DNA of 64,000 nucleotides from NCBI GenBank assembly GCA_018136815.1, contig CM030931.1, positions 2,409,801 to 2,473,800 of the forward strand, written 5' to 3'. Shown one piece after another: positions 54,191 to 64,000 of this stretch. The notes under the pieces are model-generated. The model did no database searches and was not told the origin of the DNA. It saw nothing but the letters and a program-made list of their open reading frames with translations. Numbering within the stretch: position 1 is the stretch's first letter; each line of letters starts with the position of its first letter. Origin of the DNA: Isochrysis galbana. Lineage: Eukaryota > Haptophyta > Isochrysidales > Isochrysidaceae. Both the position numbers and the translations under genes were made by a program.

Positions 54191-55363
54191 CTAAGCCTCA
54201 TGGCTTCTGCTCAGCACGAACAGCAGGATCATTCACAGCCTGCTGGCTGCCTTCCTCCCTTCCCACCTCAGCCTTAGGGCGGTCAAACAGTGATTTATAA
54301 CTACTAACATGAACATGTTCGGGGGGCTGCATTTTGGACCGTTCTCCAAAGCCCAAGAAAATACTCCCGAGGGGCTCACTTGCCGCCATGAATTCCCGAG
54401 GAAAATGGTAGGTTTTACCCTCCGCCCCCATCGCGCCCCCCCTTCTGCACACGCGCTGGGGCTCTAACAGTGAAGAACTAGCGGTGTCGCCCCGGGGCGG
54501 CCATTGTAAACTATTTTCACATTCTTGAGCGTTAGTGCCTCTACTCTCACTAGACTTGCACTAGCACGCCAAGCCACGAAAGACATGACCGCACCAAATC
54601 CCAAGGCACAGACAAAACTAAGTATGGACCTCCTTTAGCCTGTAGCGAGCAGTGCTCCAACGATAGTTAGGTGCGGAAGCGCCAATTTTGGCGCCTCGGC
54701 AATAAGGATTTAAGGGTTAATGATGGGTGATGGCGCATGATTTGGCATGATCAATCCGTGTCACCAACGAAGCTGATTGACATGAGCATGATAGGAACTT
54801 CCCGGTGAAATCGTTCAACTTGGAAACACACGCACGTGCTATAGTGTCATGCAATGGAAGTGCGAAGTGCAAACGCACGCACATTGCGGTGGATTGGCAA
54901 CGACCCATCGGATGAGAGAAACGATTAGACCCCGTCGACGAGGCTTTTGGCTTGCGTTCTCTCTTCCTTCTAGGCTCGCCTTCCTCTTTTCTTCCGCACG
55001 CCCAAGATCAATGACTCGGGACGCAATGGTGGTGGTAGCGGGTGGTGGATTTGCAAGGCGAGGGCATAAGCCATAACGTACATAAATACATGTAGCCGGA
55101 GCAGCCCACCTTTTAAGCATTGCCGCGATGGTGCGTGCCAGTATCCGAAGTACTAAGCGCACGCAGTCTGTCCGACTTGCTGGGGTCTTCAACGACATGC
55201 TGGGGTCTCTTCTCCGAGGAATTGGTGTCTCTCCGTATCCCTTGACGTATGGGTATAGCGGGAGCGCCGCGAGCGCCACGAGTGGCGGCTCGAGCGCGAG
55301 GAGTCAGAATTGAACGCGGCTGGAAATGCGAGGGCGCTTCGTTGCCAGCGGTACCCCTCTTCC
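54191..55363. other. Spacer with repeat piece; kinase 3' flank
   Basis: 54260–54300 carries the inverted GGGCGGTCAAACAGTG tail motif. The rest has no supported gene. Frames at 54839–55382 on either strand show no domain. The last few hundred bases are probably the 3' UTR of the minus-strand kinase. Confidence 0.4.
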
Positions 55364-56527
55364 CTACACCGCGATAGAGCACCCGCGCTGACGTTCGAGT
55401 GTGGGCATGGGGAGCGTATCACCCTCGGCGAGCCCAAGAGCACGGTAAATTGGTGCGGTAACCGCCTCATCGCTGTCGCCCTCCTCCGCGAGTACCTGCC
55501 AAAGTCTGTCCTCACTCACATTCACGCTACCGCGGTAGACTGGCCCAGAGAAGTCCACCTCCTCCGCGGTGACGGCCTGCACCCCCAACTGCCAGCCGGC
55601 TGCGACAGGCGTAGCCAACTGGTCAGGGGCGGATATGCCCATCATCCATTGGTGACTCCGCACGTCATCTAGCTTGGCCCGCTGGCTCGGATTGATGGTA
55701 AGCATGCGGTCGAGCAAGTCGACGGCAGCGGGCGAGAGATAGGAGCAGCTCCGCCTGTACCAGGCGAAGATGGCGCGTGTGCTAGAGGAGCCCTTGCGCT
55801 GTGCGGCCTCGAGTAGCGGGAAGCGCCAGTCGCGTGGGTGCGCCTCAGCGAGCGGGAAGAAGCCGGCTAGCATGGAGAACAGACAGACGCCGAGCGACCA
55901 CAAGTCTGCCTCGAAGCCATCATATCCCTCTCCCAATAGCACCTGGGGTGCGATGTATGACTTTGATCCGACCAGCCGCGTAAGCCGCTCGCTCCTATCG
56001 AGCCGCCCGTTAGCATCGCGAGGGTATATGTGCGACAGCCCGAAGTCGATAATCTTGACCGTGGCGTCGGTTGTAAGCAACACATTCTCGAGCTTCAGGT
56101 CGCAGTGCGCGACGCCGCTCTCGTGCAGGTAGCGGACTCCCTCGACGAGCTGGCTGAAGTAGCCGCGCACGACTTCCTCGGCCATCACATTTGACTTGTG
56201 CTTGACCACCTGCTCAAAGAGCTCGCCGCCGTCTGCGCATTCCATGAAGATGTAGTACAAGTGCTCATTGCCGTTGCCCGGAGAGCCAAAACCGTGTGCG
56301 CGGATGGAGATGACGTTGTGATGACTGAGATGTTCGAGTATGCGACATTCGGTCTGGATGGTCGTGATGCGCACCTTGTGCGTGTCGACTACCTTGACTG
56401 CTGCATGCGGTGAGCCGCCCTCTGGAGGGTAGCGGTCAAGGGCCGCAAAGGTGACTCCGTACCCACCTTCGCCAAATCTGCGGCTGTGATCGATCTGGAA
56501 GCGGTCGAAGAGTGAGGACTGCGCCAT
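55364..56527 (-). CDS. Serine/threonine protein kinase of CAMK type, non-RD
   Basis: One exon, 387 residues. Kinase landmarks are FGEGGYGVTFAALD (glycine loop), HAAVKVVDTHKV (Lys), QTECRILEHLSHHN (Glu), GVAHCDLKLENVLL (catalytic loop), VKIIDFGLSHIY (DFG), SKSYIAPQVL (where APE is expected) and DLWSLGVCLFSMLAGFFPL. It resembles CAMK/CHK-like kinases. HCD replaces HRD, so it is a non-RD kinase, often not controlled by activation-loop phosphorylation. APQ replaces APE, losing the glutamate that normally bonds a conserved arginine. Lys, Glu, Asp and Asn needed for catalysis are kept, so activity is plausible. The ~95-residue C-terminal tail (residues ~293–387) is unrecognised and ends CSIAV. Confidence 0.9.
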   Translation of the reverse strand: MAQSSLFDRFQIDHSRRFGEGGYGVTFAALDRYPPEGGSPHAAVKVVDTHKVRITTIQTECRILEHLSHHNVISIRAHGFGSPGNGNEHLYYIFMECADGGELFEQVVKHKSNVMAEEVVRGYFSQLVEGVRYLHESGVAHCDLKLENVLLTTDATVKIIDFGLSHIYPRDANGRLDRSERLTRLVGSKSYIAPQVLLGEGYDGFEADLWSLGVCLFSMLAGFFPLAEAHPRDWRFPLLEAAQRKGSSSTRAIFAWYRRSCSYLSPAAVDLLDRMLTINPSQRAKLDDVRSHQWMMGISAPDQLATPVAAGWQLGVQAVTAEEVDFSGPVYRGSVNVSEDRLWQVLAEEGDSDEAVTAPIYRALGLAEGDTLPMPTLERQRGCSIAV

Positions 56528-56975
56528 CTGGCACTACACAAGGCGGACTGTCTCTCGAGCGAGAGGGAGGGCCAGGCGAGAAGGAGAGGCAACGAGAGTA
56601 CAAGCGTCTGTTAGAAGTGCAAAGAGCAGGGATTGGAGGGTGGGCAAGGAGAGAGGGGGGAGGCGATGGGCGGGAGAGGAAGGGTGGAAACGAGAAGGAG
56701 AGATGAGACGACGGAGGGAGCAGAGAGGAGCAGGGAGGGTGAGAAGGGAGGGGAGGGAAGGAGAGAGGGGCGAGAGGAGAAGCAGGGCGCGCCGCCTTCC
56801 GCAAGCGCACGTGAGAGAGGGCTATACACATTCTACCATAATAGAATAGTAGATAGTAGAGAGTACAAATTAGAGAATGGGGGGAAGCATCATCCCCCAT
56901 CCCCCTCTCTTCTCTCTTCTCCTCTTCTCCTCCTCGTCGTTCTTTTGTCTCCTCACTTCTAGCTTCTATCTCCCC
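56528..56975. promoter_or_regulatory. Kinase upstream region, GA-rich
   Basis: 56550–56820 is GAGAGG/GGGAGG-rich on the plus strand, so CT-rich in the transcribed direction. 56840–56870 is AT-rich (AATAGAATAGTAGATAGTAG). Long frames are low-complexity artefacts. Confidence 0.5.
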
Positions 56976-57200
56976 CCGCCGTAGACCGTGCCATTTGACG
57001 ATATCTAAGCCCGTGACTCCTACCCCCCTAGTCCCTAGTAGTGTTCTATGAGTCATACTGTCATACTATGACTATGAGGGGAGTCAGCTGACAGTTGATG
57101 GCGGGGGGGAAGGGGGAAGGGCCAGCGGACGTGGTGCGTGGTGGGGTGTGGTAGGTGTAGAACGAAAGCTACTCCGGGAAGGAACCAACTCTTGGCGCGT
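56976..57200 (+). mobile_element. 3'-end fragment of the AACTAAG family
   Basis: ATATCTAAGCCCGTGACTCC…CCCCCTAGT, TAGTAGTG, GGCGGGGGG…AAGGGCC and GTGTAGAACG…CTAC match the tail of 16742–17492. It is diverged and truncated. Confidence 0.5.
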
Positions 57201-57780
57201 GCCCAACCCCAACCCCAACTCCAACACCCCAACCCCTGGAACTAGTGTGTGTACCTCGTGGCCCGGTCTCCGGTCTCCCGAGCGCCGCTCTGCGTACGGC
57301 TAGGCGCTAGGCGATCCGGCGAGCCGGCTAGAGACAGCCTCTCGTAGCTCTGCGGCATGCGATCCTCCATCGTTGCAGCCGCCTGCGGGCGCGAACGGCA
57401 AGGTGAGGCTCACGACGAGTGACGAGTGACGCCGCCGCTCTCTCCCGGGAGCCCGGGAAACAGACATTTCCTGCGAGCGCGCGGAATAAAGGCGAAGACC
57501 TGGCGGGCGTTCTTTCCAGTTTTTGCGACTCGGGTCTTGGTTTTGGAGATCCTTATTTTCTCTTTTCTCTTTTGGAGACCCTGGAAATAAGGACCCTGCG
57601 GACAAGAGAAGTCGCGTAGACTGGGCCTGAGCCCTGAGGTGGTCTCATTATCATGGTCGTTGGCTATCATGATTCTAGTACTTGACGGGCGCGTTCGGCG
57701 GCGATGCCGACGGCCGACGGCGCACGTGTGTGTAGGAGTAGAGGGGAAGTCGCCGTTAGTCGTTAGACCTTGAGAGAGAG
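57201..57780. other. Spacer, no gene recognised
   Basis: This contains CCCCAACCCCAACTCCAAC simple sequence at 57205–57237 and short frames on both strands without resemblance to known families. Confidence 0.4.
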
Positions 57781-58037
57781 AGAAGGGCACGCGCTAATTT
57801 TGGGTCTGAGAGGATGCGAATCGAGGCATGGGGTTCTCAGAGAGCGGACGGGAGTTGCAGAGGAAAGAAGAGACGATGAGGTGGGGGGCGGGGGGGCGGG
57901 GGGGGGGAAGGGGGGAGGGGGGGGGCGGGTTTCTACGCGCGGGGGGGGGGGGGGGGGGGGGGCGGCGGAGGCGCTCGGCTTGCTCGCGGCGGGCGGAGAG
58001 AGAGGGAGAGAGGGAGAGAGGGAGAGAGGGAGAGAGG

Positions 58038-58090
<53 letters not shown>

Positions 58091-59010
58091 GGACAGAGAG
58101 AAAGAAAGAGAGAGGGAGGGAGAGAGAGAGAGGGAGGCGCTTGTCACATTTCCCTTGCGGCTGGCTGCGGGTATGTATAAATGTCCCCGTCTTATTTTGC
58201 ACCATTTTCCGATGGGGGGGGCGGAAGATCGGTCCGTCTCGGAGCGCCAACCCGCAGAGGAGAACAAAGTAGTAGAAGTAGGGAGAAAACGACGCTGAGA
58301 GAGGGGAGGGAAGAGGATGGAGGCGCCGCGATGAAGCGGCGGCGGGCGCCGGCAGCAGGCGGCCAAGAATTAGTGAGAGGGCGGCCCACACTCACGTGAT
58401 CACGGAAGAACCCGCGGAGAGGCCCAAGCCCTTCGTGGGTGAATGAGAGGGAGAGGGAGAGAGAGGGGCCAAGGCCACGGAAGAGAGAGTCCCACCCCGC
58501 GGGCGCTGGGTTTGTTCTCATCGTTTATTGAAGGCGCCTATTATAGCAAACGGACTCGCGCACACGAGAGAGAGAGGAGAGAGAGAGAGGTCGTTGTTCA
58601 GAGAGTGAAGAGAAGCGGCAGAGAAAGGGAGGGGAGGCCGGGGGGGTAGGGAGGGTGGGGGTAGAAGAAGATACGCTCTGTGTAGAGGTGATTCTGGGGC
58701 GTAAGGGAGCAAAGAGAGGGAAGAGAGCGAGACGGAAACGGAGATGATAGTGGAGAGAGAGAAGAGAGAGAGAGAGGAACAGGAGAGCGCGTAGGGTGAG
58801 GCCTCTCTCTACAGAAAGAGAAGAGGAGAAGAGGTCGAAGAGAGAGAGAACAGAGAGAGGAGGGAGAAGGTGGGGGGGGAGGGGTGGAGAGAGCAGACAG
58901 AGAGAGGAGGGAGGAGAGAGAGAAGAGAGAGGGCGAGCCCCTCCCCGCCCCCGCCCCCCGCCCCGTCCCCCTCCCCCCCCCCCTCCTCGCCCCGCCCCTT
59001 CCCAGGCGGG
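57781..59010. promoter_or_regulatory. G-run and (GA)n-rich region upstream of the SH3–PDZ–STE20 gene
   Basis: G runs lie at 57885–57925 and 57941–57962. GGGAGA/GA tracts lie at 57995–58135, 58445–58475, 58565–58600 and 58745–58935, followed by a C-rich stretch to the ATG at 59011. No gene is supported. The frames are Arg/Glu or Ser/Pro/Leu polymers. Confidence 0.6.
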
Positions 59011-62000
59011 ATGGGCTGCGCGCAGTCGAAGCCCTCCTCGCCGCGCTCCTCGCCCGTTCTCAAGGCTGCCACACCCTCACCAGCCACACGACCCCTTCCC
59101 CCTCACTCCGCCCCTCGCTCCTCCGCCGCCTCTTCCGAGGGGGGAGGGCGCCCCTCGTCCGCCTCGTCCGCACCGCCGAACAGCACCCTGCCCGCCTTCG
59201 TGCTCTGTGACTTTGCCGCAGAGCCCAACTCCTCGGAGTTGTCGGTGCGCAGGGGTCAGTTTGTCGACGTGTTTGTCGGAGAGGTGCCCGCACCGCCGGA
59301 GGGATGGTGCACGTGCAGGCTGCGCAAGGAGGGGGGCAGCGGCGAGGAGCGCGGGCTGGTGCCGTGGACACACCTCGTCTCGGCCGTGCACGCCGAGCTC
59401 GACGCCATCGCTGAGAACCAGCCAGGAGCGCCCGCAACGCCACCGCACATGCCGGGCGCGGCCGACGGGCAGCGCACTGTACCGGTCCGGCGCACTGCGC
59501 GCGGCTTTGGGATCGATGTGAGTGAAAAGAACATCATTGTGCGCATCGTGCCCAATTCTGCCGCTCACGAAGACGGCTACCTTCGCGTGGGCGACGTCAT
59601 CTACTCGGTCGACGGCGAGGTGCTCGACCGCCGCTGGCTGCCGCACGTGCTGGATACGCTGCCGCGCCGCCCGGTCCACACTTTTGTGGTGGTGGCAGAG
59701 GAGGCGGAGCTGCTGAGCCGTGAGGCGCCCGGCCGCCTCGGCAAGCGAAGGAAGAACGTCCTCGCTAGCACGCGTAGTGGTCGCTCGAGCGCCCAGTCCA
59801 CAGCGCCGCGCGAGTACGACATCCTCTCGACGATGGACCTCTCCAATATCTACTCGCTCAAGTCGTGGGACCCGGAGGCAGTGTCGCGCTCCGCGACAAA
59901 GTATCAATATTTCTCGTACGAGGGGCGTGATGTGCCCATCGAACTTGAGGGGCTACCGAGCGCTACCGTCGCTGCGGGCGCCGCCACTCGCGGTGGGCGT
60001 ATGTGCGCGCCCTCCGAGGTGCTCAGCGCTGCCTCACGACTCCACCCGGAGATGCCGGCTGGTATGGCCGCCGGCGTGCGTGCGGCGCCCATCAGCCGCA
60101 TCGCAGACCCTGACCTTGCCGCCGCCCAGCTGTTCAGCTCGCTTGATCCGATGCTCGCTGGCGATGGAGTGCTCGTACACGCGCTCTGGCTGGTTGATGT
60201 TCAGCAGGGTCTGGTGACCGGCGCACTCGCGCAGGCGGTCGATCGCTCAGAGTCTGAGCGTGGCCGCGGCGCAGCGGAGATCATCAAGCGAATCAACACA
60301 CTACGGCGCGATGTGCCCTTCGAGATCGTATGCATGAGCATGCGCGCGACAGGCGGCACGGGTTCAAGCGCACACCAACCTCGAGTGGCCGAGGATCTCA
60401 CACGCGATGGCTACGAAGTGGAGGTGCCCGTCGCCATTGACTCGATTGCCAGCTCGTCGGTGCGCTTCTACGGCTACTCCCGGAAAGAGGTTTCGCGCGT
60501 GCTGCAGCACATGGTTGCGCACAAGGTGACGCACGTATGGGTCTGCGGGCTTGCGCCCGAGGGCGCGGTGCTCGTCTCGGCGCTGCATGCAGCCGAGGCC
60601 GGCCTCGTGACTGTCATCCTCTCCGACTGCTCGCGCGCTTGCAGCCTCACGGCGGCCGGCGGCATCGACGCGCAAGTGCTCCAGCGTGCAGCAATCCCAC
60701 TGGTCGAGTCAACCGATGTGAAGGAGCTGCGCAGGTTGAGCTCGCCAGCAGACACGGCAGCCGCCGCCAGAAAGGTGGCCGAGGTGCGCGAGCTCATCTC
60801 TGAGATAGGTGCTGACACCGGCACGCTGCGGCCACTGCCCGCCCAGCCGGTGATGCGCGACGCCGTCACGGTCCCGGCGCCCCCGCCTGGCTATGAGAGC
60901 TTGCCGACCGAGGGCAGCGGTGCTGTCTACCGTATTGCCGGGGACACTGTGCCCTCTTGGGTCTTTGCGCAGCTCCAAGAGCGTGAGACGCGCCGCCGGT
61001 TCCAGGAGGAGGAGCACGATAGGCTGCAGCGCCAGCAACAGGAGCAGCAGTTCCAGCAGCACAAGCCACCACCCCCGCCGCTTGGCGCGCCGCCAATGGG
61101 GCAGACGCCCCGCAGGTCGGCCGGTGCATCCGTGGAGGCCGCCCGTGCAACGGCCGATCCTGAGCCGGCCGAGCTTGCCGCTGCCGCGCCTGCAGTGGCC
61201 ACGAGCTGCGAGGCAGCCGCTGACACAGGCGATGCTGCCACCGGACCGGGCCACAGGCGGACGGCATCGGCAGGCGGACGCAAGCTGGCGGTGAAATCCA
61301 AGCCGTTCTGGGAGATCAAGGAGGAGCGCAAGTACCGGCAGCCGCCCAAGGCGTCCGAGCTTGTCAGCACGATGCGGATGGGCCAGATGCTCGAGGAGGC
61401 ACGGAAGGGAGCCGAGGCCGACGGCACGCCCGAGGCCAAGGCTTATTTCGATCAGGTGCTCTCACGGTACAACCAGCACCCGAGCGTGATGAAGCGCATG
61501 CGCGAGCAAGAGGCCGCTGCCGCAGAGGCTGCACAACGGGTGGAGGAGGAGGCGGTCATCGCGGATGTAGAGGCCACGCTGGCAGCACTGGCTGAGACGG
61601 ACTTGCCCGTAGAGGTCGAGGACGTCACCCCGGGCATGTTGGACGCGGCTGCCATCCGGGCGGCCGGGCTGCCGCGTCGCAGCAGCCGCGACTATAGCAG
61701 CGTGAGCAGCAGCGTGAGCAGCACGGACACCGACTCGTCAGAAGACGAGGCGCCGCTCGCGACGCCCACCAGCCATGCAGCCGGCATGCGCTTGAACACC
61801 CCGAAGCTCAACTTGGGTAAGCTCAAGGAGGAGGAGGCCTTTCGCTCCGAGACGTCGGTGCTAAAAGCGCAGGCGTTGCTCCTCCCGACTCTCAACGAGG
61901 GCGGCTCGCTCTCGACGCTGGGCAGCGCTCCATCACCGCAGAGCTCGACACGTGGGTCTGACCGCACACCGAATGGACTCAGCTCTGCCACCCCCGAGGG

Positions 62001-63372
62001 CTCCACCCACACGATCGACCGCGCCGCCATCGAGGAGTCGCCGGGCGGGCTTGAGACGGGAACTGTCCGGATCCGAGATGTGCCGTCCAAGCCGATGGAC
62101 CCCGTTGCCATTACCCCGACGGACGGGGGCGGCGCCAAGCCGAAGCTCAGCTTCGCCCTCGATCTTGACGCCAGAGGTGCGTCACCAAGCCCTCCGCAGC
62201 CGGCGAAACCGCTGCGCGGCACGTCGTCCGAGGGTGGCAGCAGCGCCGCAATGGCAGCGCTGGTGGGCGATGATGTGGACGAGGCATCCATCCATTCTAT
62301 CTCCACCAGGGACTCGCTCGCCTCGCGGGGCTCGCGGCATTCGGGATCCTCGGCGGACGGCCCCCGGACGATTGCGGCCGGTAGTTCTTCGCAAAGCGAG
62401 GTCGAGCACACCGGTACCACACCTTCGCGCGATCAAAAGGGAGAGGGTAGCCAGGGCACCGCTAAGGAGCAACGCAAGCGGAGGAAGACAAAGTACTCTC
62501 GCAAGACCGTGCTCACCAAGCACCTCGGCGCCGGTTCGTGCGGATCGGTGTATGTTGGCATGTGCGACGACGAGGAGGTCGCCGTCAAGGTGTTGCCGCT
62601 CGAGGACGACACAGCCGGCGCCATTAAGCAGGAAATCCGGATCCTGCGTGAGTGTGAGTGCGAGTACATAGTTGCGTACAAGGACGCTTTCATGCGTGAC
62701 TACCATATGCGTCCATCGCTGTGGGTCGTCATGGAGTTTTGCCACGGCGGCTCGCTTCTAGATGTGATGCGCAAGATGGGCTCGAGTTACACTGAGCCCT
62801 GCATTGCCACCATCTGTGATTCTGTGCTCCGAGCCCTGCACTACATGCATGTGCAGCGCAAGGCCATCCATCGCGATATTAAGAGCGCAAACGTCCTACT
62901 TACCGCTGACGGCCGCGTCAAGCTCGCCGACTTGGGTGTCGTGGCGCAGCTCGTCAACACTATGTCGAAGCGAGGAACGATGATCGGCACGCCGCATTGG
63001 ATGGCCCCCGAAACCCTTGGGCTAGCCGGCGGCGCTAAGGGGTATGACACAAAGGTAGATATTTGGTCGCTCGGTATCACCGCCATTGAGTGCGCCGAGC
63101 AGAAGCCTCCATTTTCGAACACCAACTCCATCTACGAAACCATGATGCACATCGTCCAGGGCCCCCCAGCGACACTGGCCCCTGAGACCATGGCGTCCCC
63201 CGACTTCCAGGACTTCATTGCAGCCGCGTTGATCAAGGACCCCGCTCAACGCCCGACGGCTGCCGATTTGCTCACGCATCCTTTCTTACGGAGAGCGTCG
63301 CAAGAGCAGTTGAAGGGGGTTGTGCAATACGTCCTCGGCGGTGCGCCCCACGACGGAATTACTACCATCTAA
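59011..63372 (+). CDS. SH3–PDZ–isochorismatase-like–STE20 kinase fusion, predicted N-myristoylated
   Basis: One exon, 1453 residues from the first ATG. The N-terminus MGCAQSKPSSP fits an N-myristoylation site with Cys3 for palmitoylation. An SH3 domain follows at about 63–127 (FVLCDFAAEPNSSELSVRRG, GWCTCRL, RGLVPWTHL). A PDZ domain is at about 155–232 (RGFGIDVSEKNIIVRIVPNS, GYLRVGDVIYSVDG). An isochorismatase/nicotinamidase-like domain is at about 385–565: VHALWLVDVQQGLVTGALAQ keeps the catalytic-Asp motif, but the CGLAPEGAVLVSALHAAEAG strand has Ala where the nucleophilic Cys should be. A charged, Ser-rich linker with a coiled stretch runs to about 1155. A STE20/GCK kinase spans about 1161–1430: LGAGSCGSVYVG, EVAVKVLPL, IHRDIKSANVLL, KLADLGVVAQL (DLG for DFG) and GTPHWMAPE. 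Kinase identity is secure; the middle domain is a fold-level call. Confidence 0.88.
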   Translation: MGCAQSKPSSPRSSPVLKAATPSPATRPLPPHSAPRSSAASSEGGGRPSSASSAPPNSTLPAFVLCDFAAEPNSSELSVRRGQFVDVFVGEVPAPPEGWCTCRLRKEGGSGEERGLVPWTHLVSAVHAELDAIAENQPGAPATPPHMPGAADGQRTVPVRRTARGFGIDVSEKNIIVRIVPNSAAHEDGYLRVGDVIYSVDGEVLDRRWLPHVLDTLPRRPVHTFVVVAEEAELLSREAPGRLGKRRKNVLASTRSGRSSAQSTAPREYDILSTMDLSNIYSLKSWDPEAVSRSATKYQYFSYEGRDVPIELEGLPSATVAAGAATRGGRMCAPSEVLSAASRLHPEMPAGMAAGVRAAPISRIADPDLAAAQLFSSLDPMLAGDGVLVHALWLVDVQQGLVTGALAQAVDRSESERGRGAAEIIKRINTLRRDVPFEIVCMSMRATGGTGSSAHQPRVAEDLTRDGYEVEVPVAIDSIASSSVRFYGYSRKEVSRVLQHMVAHKVTHVWVCGLAPEGAVLVSALHAAEAGLVTVILSDCSRACSLTAAGGIDAQVLQRAAIPLVESTDVKELRRLSSPADTAAAARKVAEVRELISEIGADTGTLRPLPAQPVMRDAVTVPAPPPGYESLPTEGSGAVYRIAGDTVPSWVFAQLQERETRRRFQEEEHDRLQRQQQEQQFQQHKPPPPPLGAPPMGQTPRRSAGASVEAARATADPEPAELAAAAPAVATSCEAAADTGDAATGPGHRRTASAGGRKLAVKSKPFWEIKEERKYRQPPKASELVSTMRMGQMLEEARKGAEADGTPEAKAYFDQVLSRYNQHPSVMKRMREQEAAAAEAAQRVEEEAVIADVEATLAALAETDLPVEVEDVTPGMLDAAAIRAAGLPRRSSRDYSSVSSSVSSTDTDSSEDEAPLATPTSHAAGMRLNTPKLNLGKLKEEEAFRSETSVLKAQALLLPTLNEGGSLSTLGSAPSPQSSTRGSDRTPNGLSSATPEGSTHTIDRAAIEESPGGLETGTVRIRDVPSKPMDPVAITPTDGGGAKPKLSFALDLDARGASPSPPQPAKPLRGTSSEGGSSAAMAALVGDDVDEASIHSISTRDSLASRGSRHSGSSADGPRTIAAGSSSQSEVEHTGTTPSRDQKGEGSQGTAKEQRKRRKTKYSRKTVLTKHLGAGSCGSVYVGMCDDEEVAVKVLPLEDDTAGAIKQEIRILRECECEYIVAYKDAFMRDYHMRPSLWVVMEFCHGGSLLDVMRKMGSSYTEPCIATICDSVLRALHYMHVQRKAIHRDIKSANVLLTADGRVKLADLGVVAQLVNTMSKRGTMIGTPHWMAPETLGLAGGAKGYDTKVDIWSLGITAIECAEQKPPFSNTNSIYETMMHIVQGPPATLAPETMASPDFQDFIAAALIKDPAQRPTAADLLTHPFLRRASQEQLKGVVQYVLGGAPHDGITTI

Positions 63373-64000
63373 TCGAGGTCCGAGTCGGGAGGAACGCGCG
63401 CGTCGTCGTATGGTTTAACGATTTTGGTGGCAACCTTGCATTTGAGACGGTCGACGCCCCTCGCCCCGACTCTCAGAACAACGGCAGAGAGTCGCCGGAG
63501 GTGAGTGGACGGATGTCTGGGATCAGCGGGAGAACACGATCAAGATTTCGAACGCTTGGAGGCCGCCTAGTGGGTCGCACTTGGCGGAACACATCACTGC
63601 CACAAACGGCATCATTGGGGGACAACGACAGCATGTGCTTCTAGTGCAATATGCTCTTATTACGTGCGTCGAGCAGCTGCGTGAGGTTGCGCGTCTATTT
63701 CGCCATTGTCTGTTAGGAGTGCCGTGTGCATGTGTGTGCATGTGCCTAGCCGTTTGCGGTGTCGACACGGCCAGGGTATTGACCGGGATGGGAAGGGGCG
63801 AGAGGGCGGAACATGAACCACAACATAAATAGTCTTGTGCACATGCCGTGTGCGTATGCATCGCGTGCATGTGCGCGTGTGCATCAACGCGATTACTATT
63901 GACTATTGCGCTGCGCGGGCTCGCACCTGCATGAATGCAGCCGCGTGCTGTGCGTAAGGCGCCCCCTCGCGCTACGGGTCCCGAGGTGGGCGCGTGCACT
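63373..64000. other. Kinase 3' flank, no gene recognised
   Basis: There is unique sequence to about 63690, then TGTGTGCATGTGTGTGCATGTG simple repeats around 63715–63750 and 63840–63890. A minus-strand frame (63523–63999) is open to the window edge but low in information, His/Thr/Cys-rich from the TGCATG repeats, and not supported as a gene. Confidence 0.45.

Noticed and set aside
58870..59010. Upstream extension of the SH3–PDZ–STE20 protein
   Set aside because: The frame is open but starts without ATG and is low-complexity Arg/Pro. The first ATG gives the MGC myristoylation start.

Overview
This is nuclear DNA from a eukaryotic protist. The genes are split by short GT–AG introns, intergenic DNA is rich in (GA)n/(CT)n tracts, G-runs and minisatellites, and roughly half the window is repeats or transposon debris. 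One gene (32997–35120) encodes a thylakoid-type DEG1/HtrA protease whose N-terminus reads as signal peptide, transit-like segment, then a twin-arginine/AxA lumenal signal. That suggests a photosynthetic cell with a complex (secondary) plastid, such as a haptophyte, stramenopile or cryptophyte. The exact lineage cannot be fixed from this window.

Layout. 1–2540: a ~202-bp tandem array with a dispersed-repeat tail. 3271–5386: ataxin-2 homologue (+). 6430–6800: a cluster of short palindromes. 6865–9829: 3' half of a Ty1/copia retrotransposon (−) with its LTR. 11091–13769: CDP-diacylglycerol synthase (−), head-to-head with an LC8-type dynein light chain (14090–15054, +). 15885–18640: minisatellite plus nested retroelements. 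18687–23775: a leucine-rich-repeat/EEP-nuclease fusion (+). 24135–30209: a 2024-residue protein with 14 C2 domains (−), 12 of them nearly identical. 31030–32270: a very long CT microsatellite and a second copy of the array family. 32997–35120: DEG1 protease (+). 35880–39300: microsatellites and repeats. 39309–40844: SWIM zinc-finger protein (−). 42051–42851: cyclophilin (+). 43147–45650: a LINE fragment split by a younger retroelement. 47532–50650: LCAT/PDAT-family acyltransferase with an inserted C2-like region (+). 51735–53720: retroelements with a tRNA-like segment and a LINE RT fragment. 55364–56527: non-RD protein kinase (−). 59011–63372: an N-myristoylation-type SH3–PDZ–isochorismatase-like–STE20 kinase fusion (+).

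There are no operons. The genes are individually transcribed housekeeping and signalling genes: mRNA binding (ataxin-2), phospholipid synthesis and acyl transfer, motor cargo binding, proline isomerisation, thylakoid proteolysis, membrane/Ca2+ signalling (C2 protein) and kinase signalling. The least usual items are three multidomain proteins (SH3–PDZ–isochorismatase-like–STE20; RI-type LRR–EEP nuclease; 14×C2) and a retroelement family whose ends are defined here by three separate insertions, each with 16–17-bp target-site duplications.

Exon boundaries were inferred by eye from splice consensus, reading frame and family alignment. No expression data or database search was available.
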